From a bacterium (GTDB lineage Bacteria > Bdellovibrionota_C > UBA2361 > SZUA-149): a DNA stretch of 7,619 bases. Location: assembly GCA_003230795.1 (NCBI GenBank), contig QIGM01000451.1, positions 1 to 7,619 on the forward strand, written 5' to 3'. Below are positions 5,763-7,619 of this stretch, in pieces. The notes under the pieces were generated by a model. That model was given only the letters and a program-made list of their open reading frames with translations. It had not been told where the DNA came from and did no database searches. The position numbers and the translations under genes are program-made. Numbering within the stretch: the first letter of the stretch is position 1; each line of letters starts with the position of its first letter.

Positions 5763-7619
5763 GGCAATATCGTCCGATTTTTGGTTCTACTCGCTACAAA
5801 CTGCACGGTATTTATTTTTCGCATCGCAAAGCCGGCTTCGCAGTAACAGAGATAGTAATTCCACATTCTGTGAAATCGCTCATCAAAGCCCTTCTTGGAT
5901 AGCCCTGGGGACGCTTTTCGAAAGCTCTCTCGCCAGTCTTTCAGCGTCCGAGCGTAATGCGTTCCAATGGAATCAACATCTTGCATGAGAAGCGAAGAAT
6001 CCTTGGTCATTGCCTGCACAATTGCCTGCAAGGACGGACATAGACCACCTGGGAAAATATACTTCTGTATCCAGTCGCAAGACTTTCGATACTCCTTGTA
6101 ATTGGTCTCAGGCATGGTGATTACCTGCGCAACAAGCACACCGTCTGGTTTCAGCAGCTTATCGCAAGTCGCAAAGAAGGTTCCGAGAAACTTATGCCCA
6201 ACCGCTTCTATCATCTCGATAGAAACTATTTTATCAAATTGCCCTTTCACCTCTCGGTAGTCACAAAGCTCTATCGCAACTCTATCCTCAAGACCTGCAA
6301 GCTTTACACGCTCCCTCGCAAACTGGAGCTGTTGCTCCGATAGGGTGATGCTAGTAATCCGGCATCCAGTCTTTTCCGCAGCAGCAATCGCGAAGCCACC
6401 CCAGCCACTACCTATCTCGAGCACATGATCGGAAGCAACAATATTCGCTTTGGATATCATCGCATCGATCTTATTTTGCTGAGCAACCGCGAGAGTGTCT
6501 TCGGCGGAGTTATACACCGCGCTTGAGTACATCATTGAAGGATCAAGGAATGATTTAAAGAGCTCGTTACTCAGGTCGTAGTGGGCTCGAATATTCTTCT
6601 TACTTCCAACTCTTGAATTCTTTCGCAAGAAGTGGCGAATTCCATTTACAATGTTTCCGAAAGAAGAGAGCGCAATACTCTTTTCGTCGAGCACATCTTC
6701 GTTGAGAATAAACAACGATAAGACCGAAGTCAGATCGTCTGTATCCCAATAACCCTCGACGTAGGCTTCCCCAAATCCTATGTCACCTGAAAAGACAGAC
6801 TTAAGAAAAAAGTCGTAATTGATTACATCTATCCGCGCATGGTGCATGCCATCGCTCTCACCGAACTCAAGGGAACTTCCATCGGGGTAAGCGATTGTGA
6901 GACGTCCGCGGCGAATCTTTGAGAAGAAGTTGAGACAGGTCGACTGGCACCATTTCTGAAGCATCGACGGACCGACCTGTCGAATCGTCATCTCACTGCT
7001 TGCAATAGGTTTTGTATACACCTTCAGTTCCTTCTGAAAACGCAATTTCGCTGCCTCCCAGGTAATCCGTGGCATCGCAAGATGCGCGGCGAGAGGAAAC
7101 GAGACCAAAGTTCGTATTACATTCTTAAGGGAGAGAGGGATTCCATCACCCTTGATTCGCGAAAGGAAAACCGCACCCCCCTCGCGCTCGATATTCACTC
7201 TAATATCTAAGGCGTTTAAATCCTTAGAAAAGCAAAATCGATAACTCCCGTTAATATCATTAAACGGTGAAACATGAAATTCCTTACAATGTTTGTAACG
7301 GAGCTGATTTGGCGAGCCCCCGGAGAGCGGAGTGTGGAGCAAATAGAGGTGAGTTTCTCCAAAAGTGTTGCTGACCTCCGCAATCGCACAACGTTGCTCG
7401 CCGGAGTCGTCAAAACATCTGTAAAAACTCACTGGATTAAAAACCTTGGATAGAACCCTAGGAACGGTAATAAGCTCAATGCGGGTAATATCGTGATGCC
7501 GCTGTTCTGATTCGAGAAAAGCTAGAACTTTCTCTTCAATGCTGCCGGAGCGATCTGGAAAATAATCCGTGTCGTAAATAGAGAAAAGAGAAAAACGATT
7601 ATAGCCAAATAGGTTCTTT
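5735..7619 (-). CDS. DUF1365 / cyclopropane synthase-like fusion, 5' partial
   Basis: The frame is open from the right edge to TAG at 5735, with 627 codons visible and the N-terminus missing. A GTG at 7432 is internal: translation upstream of it gives FNPV-SFYRCF, a DUF1365 signature, and the frame stays open to the edge. Visible residues 1 to about 205 are DUF1365 (AEVSNTFGE at 80-88, KEFHVSPF at 112-119, ITWEAAKL at 185-192). Residues from about 225 to the end are a cyclopropane-fatty-acyl-phospholipid synthase-like S-adenosylmethionine methyltransferase. This part has HYDLSNELF, the SAM loop VLEIGSGWGG (about 399-408), ITLSEQQLQFARER, SIEMIEAVG (Glu471) and QKYIFPGG. It should add a methylene or methyl group to unsaturated acyl chains of membrane phospholipids. 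Compared with E. coli Cfa, the Cys139 position is Ser366 and His266 is Gln498, while Glu471, the Ile and Tyr555 are kept; a methyltransferase rather than a cyclopropanase is therefore possible. DUF1365 and this enzyme are usually separate neighbouring genes. It precedes and overlaps the chalcone-isomerase-like gene. Confidence 0.93.
   Translation of the reverse strand, partial: KNLFGYNRFSLFSIYDTDYFPDRSGSIEEKVLAFLESEQRHHDITRIELITVPRVLSKVFNPVSFYRCFDDSGEQRCAIAEVSNTFGETHLYLLHTPLSGGSPNQLRYKHCKEFHVSPFNDINGSYRFCFSKDLNALDIRVNIEREGGAVFLSRIKGDGIPLSLKNVIRTLVSFPLAAHLAMPRITWEAAKLRFQKELKVYTKPIASSEMTIRQVGPSMLQKWCQSTCLNFFSKIRRGRLTIAYPDGSSLEFGESDGMHHARIDVINYDFFLKSVFSGDIGFGEAYVEGYWDTDDLTSVLSLFILNEDVLDEKSIALSSFGNIVNGIRHFLRKNSRVGSKKNIRAHYDLSNELFKSFLDPSMMYSSAVYNSAEDTLAVAQQNKIDAMISKANIVASDHVLEIGSGWGGFAIAAAEKTGCRITSITLSEQQLQFARERVKLAGLEDRVAIELCDYREVKGQFDKIVSIEMIEAVGHKFLGTFFATCDKLLKPDGVLVAQVITMPETNYKEYRKSCDWIQKYIFPGGLCPSLQAIVQAMTKDSSLLMQDVDSIGTHYARTLKDWRESFRKASPGLSKKGFDERFHRMWNYYLCYCEAGFAMRKINTVQFVASRTKNRTILPCPGYDIFS

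Noticed and set aside
7216..7432. GTG at 7432 as the start of the methyltransferase gene
   Set aside because: The frame is open to the right edge and the upstream codons continue the DUF1365 domain (FNP directly before the GTG), so it is an internal Val.

Overview
The window shows the convergent ends of two unrelated bacterial gene clusters, with a probable third gene cut at the left edge. Base composition is moderate by eye, a little under half G+C. The left cluster carries two proteins of families tied to the XrtA (exosortase A/PEP-CTERM) exopolysaccharide system. The right cluster pairs a cyclopropane-synthase-like methyltransferase with a secreted chalcone-isomerase-like protein. Together these suggest a Gram-negative proteobacterium, most likely a gammaproteobacterium, but this is inferred from gene content only.

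Layout. Bases 1-313 hold a minus-strand reading frame that stays open to the left edge; it looks coding but I do not recognise it. From 378 to 4893 there are four plus-strand genes in a row: an XrtA-type polysaccharide deacetylase, an XrtA-type FemAB/GNAT acyltransferase, an ATP-grasp ligase and a GT4-type glycosyltransferase. Gaps are 78, 72 and 19 bases, and the first three genes share one reading phase. The 78-base gap is filled exactly by a 25-codon micro-ORF with TAGATG at both ends. Short tandem duplications with periods of 15, 15, 18 and 24 bases lie at the first three gene junctions.

Bases 4894-5180 separate the clusters. A strong minus-strand intrinsic terminator (hairpin plus T6) sits across the last codons of the glycosyltransferase. 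Between it and the next gene are coding-like but unassignable minus-strand frames. From the right edge leftward run a DUF1365 / cyclopropane-fatty-acyl-phospholipid-synthase-like fusion, whose 5' end lies outside the window, and a signal-peptide-bearing chalcone-isomerase-like protein overlapping it by 28 bases.

How they may work together. On the left, a glycosyltransferase builds part of an exported polysaccharide and the deacetylase can expose free amines on it. The ATP-grasp ligase and FemAB-type transferase could then make and attach an amino-acid-like substituent; this pairing is inference. On the right, the fusion protein probably methylates or cyclopropanates unsaturated acyl chains of membrane phospholipids, with a periplasmic protein as partner.
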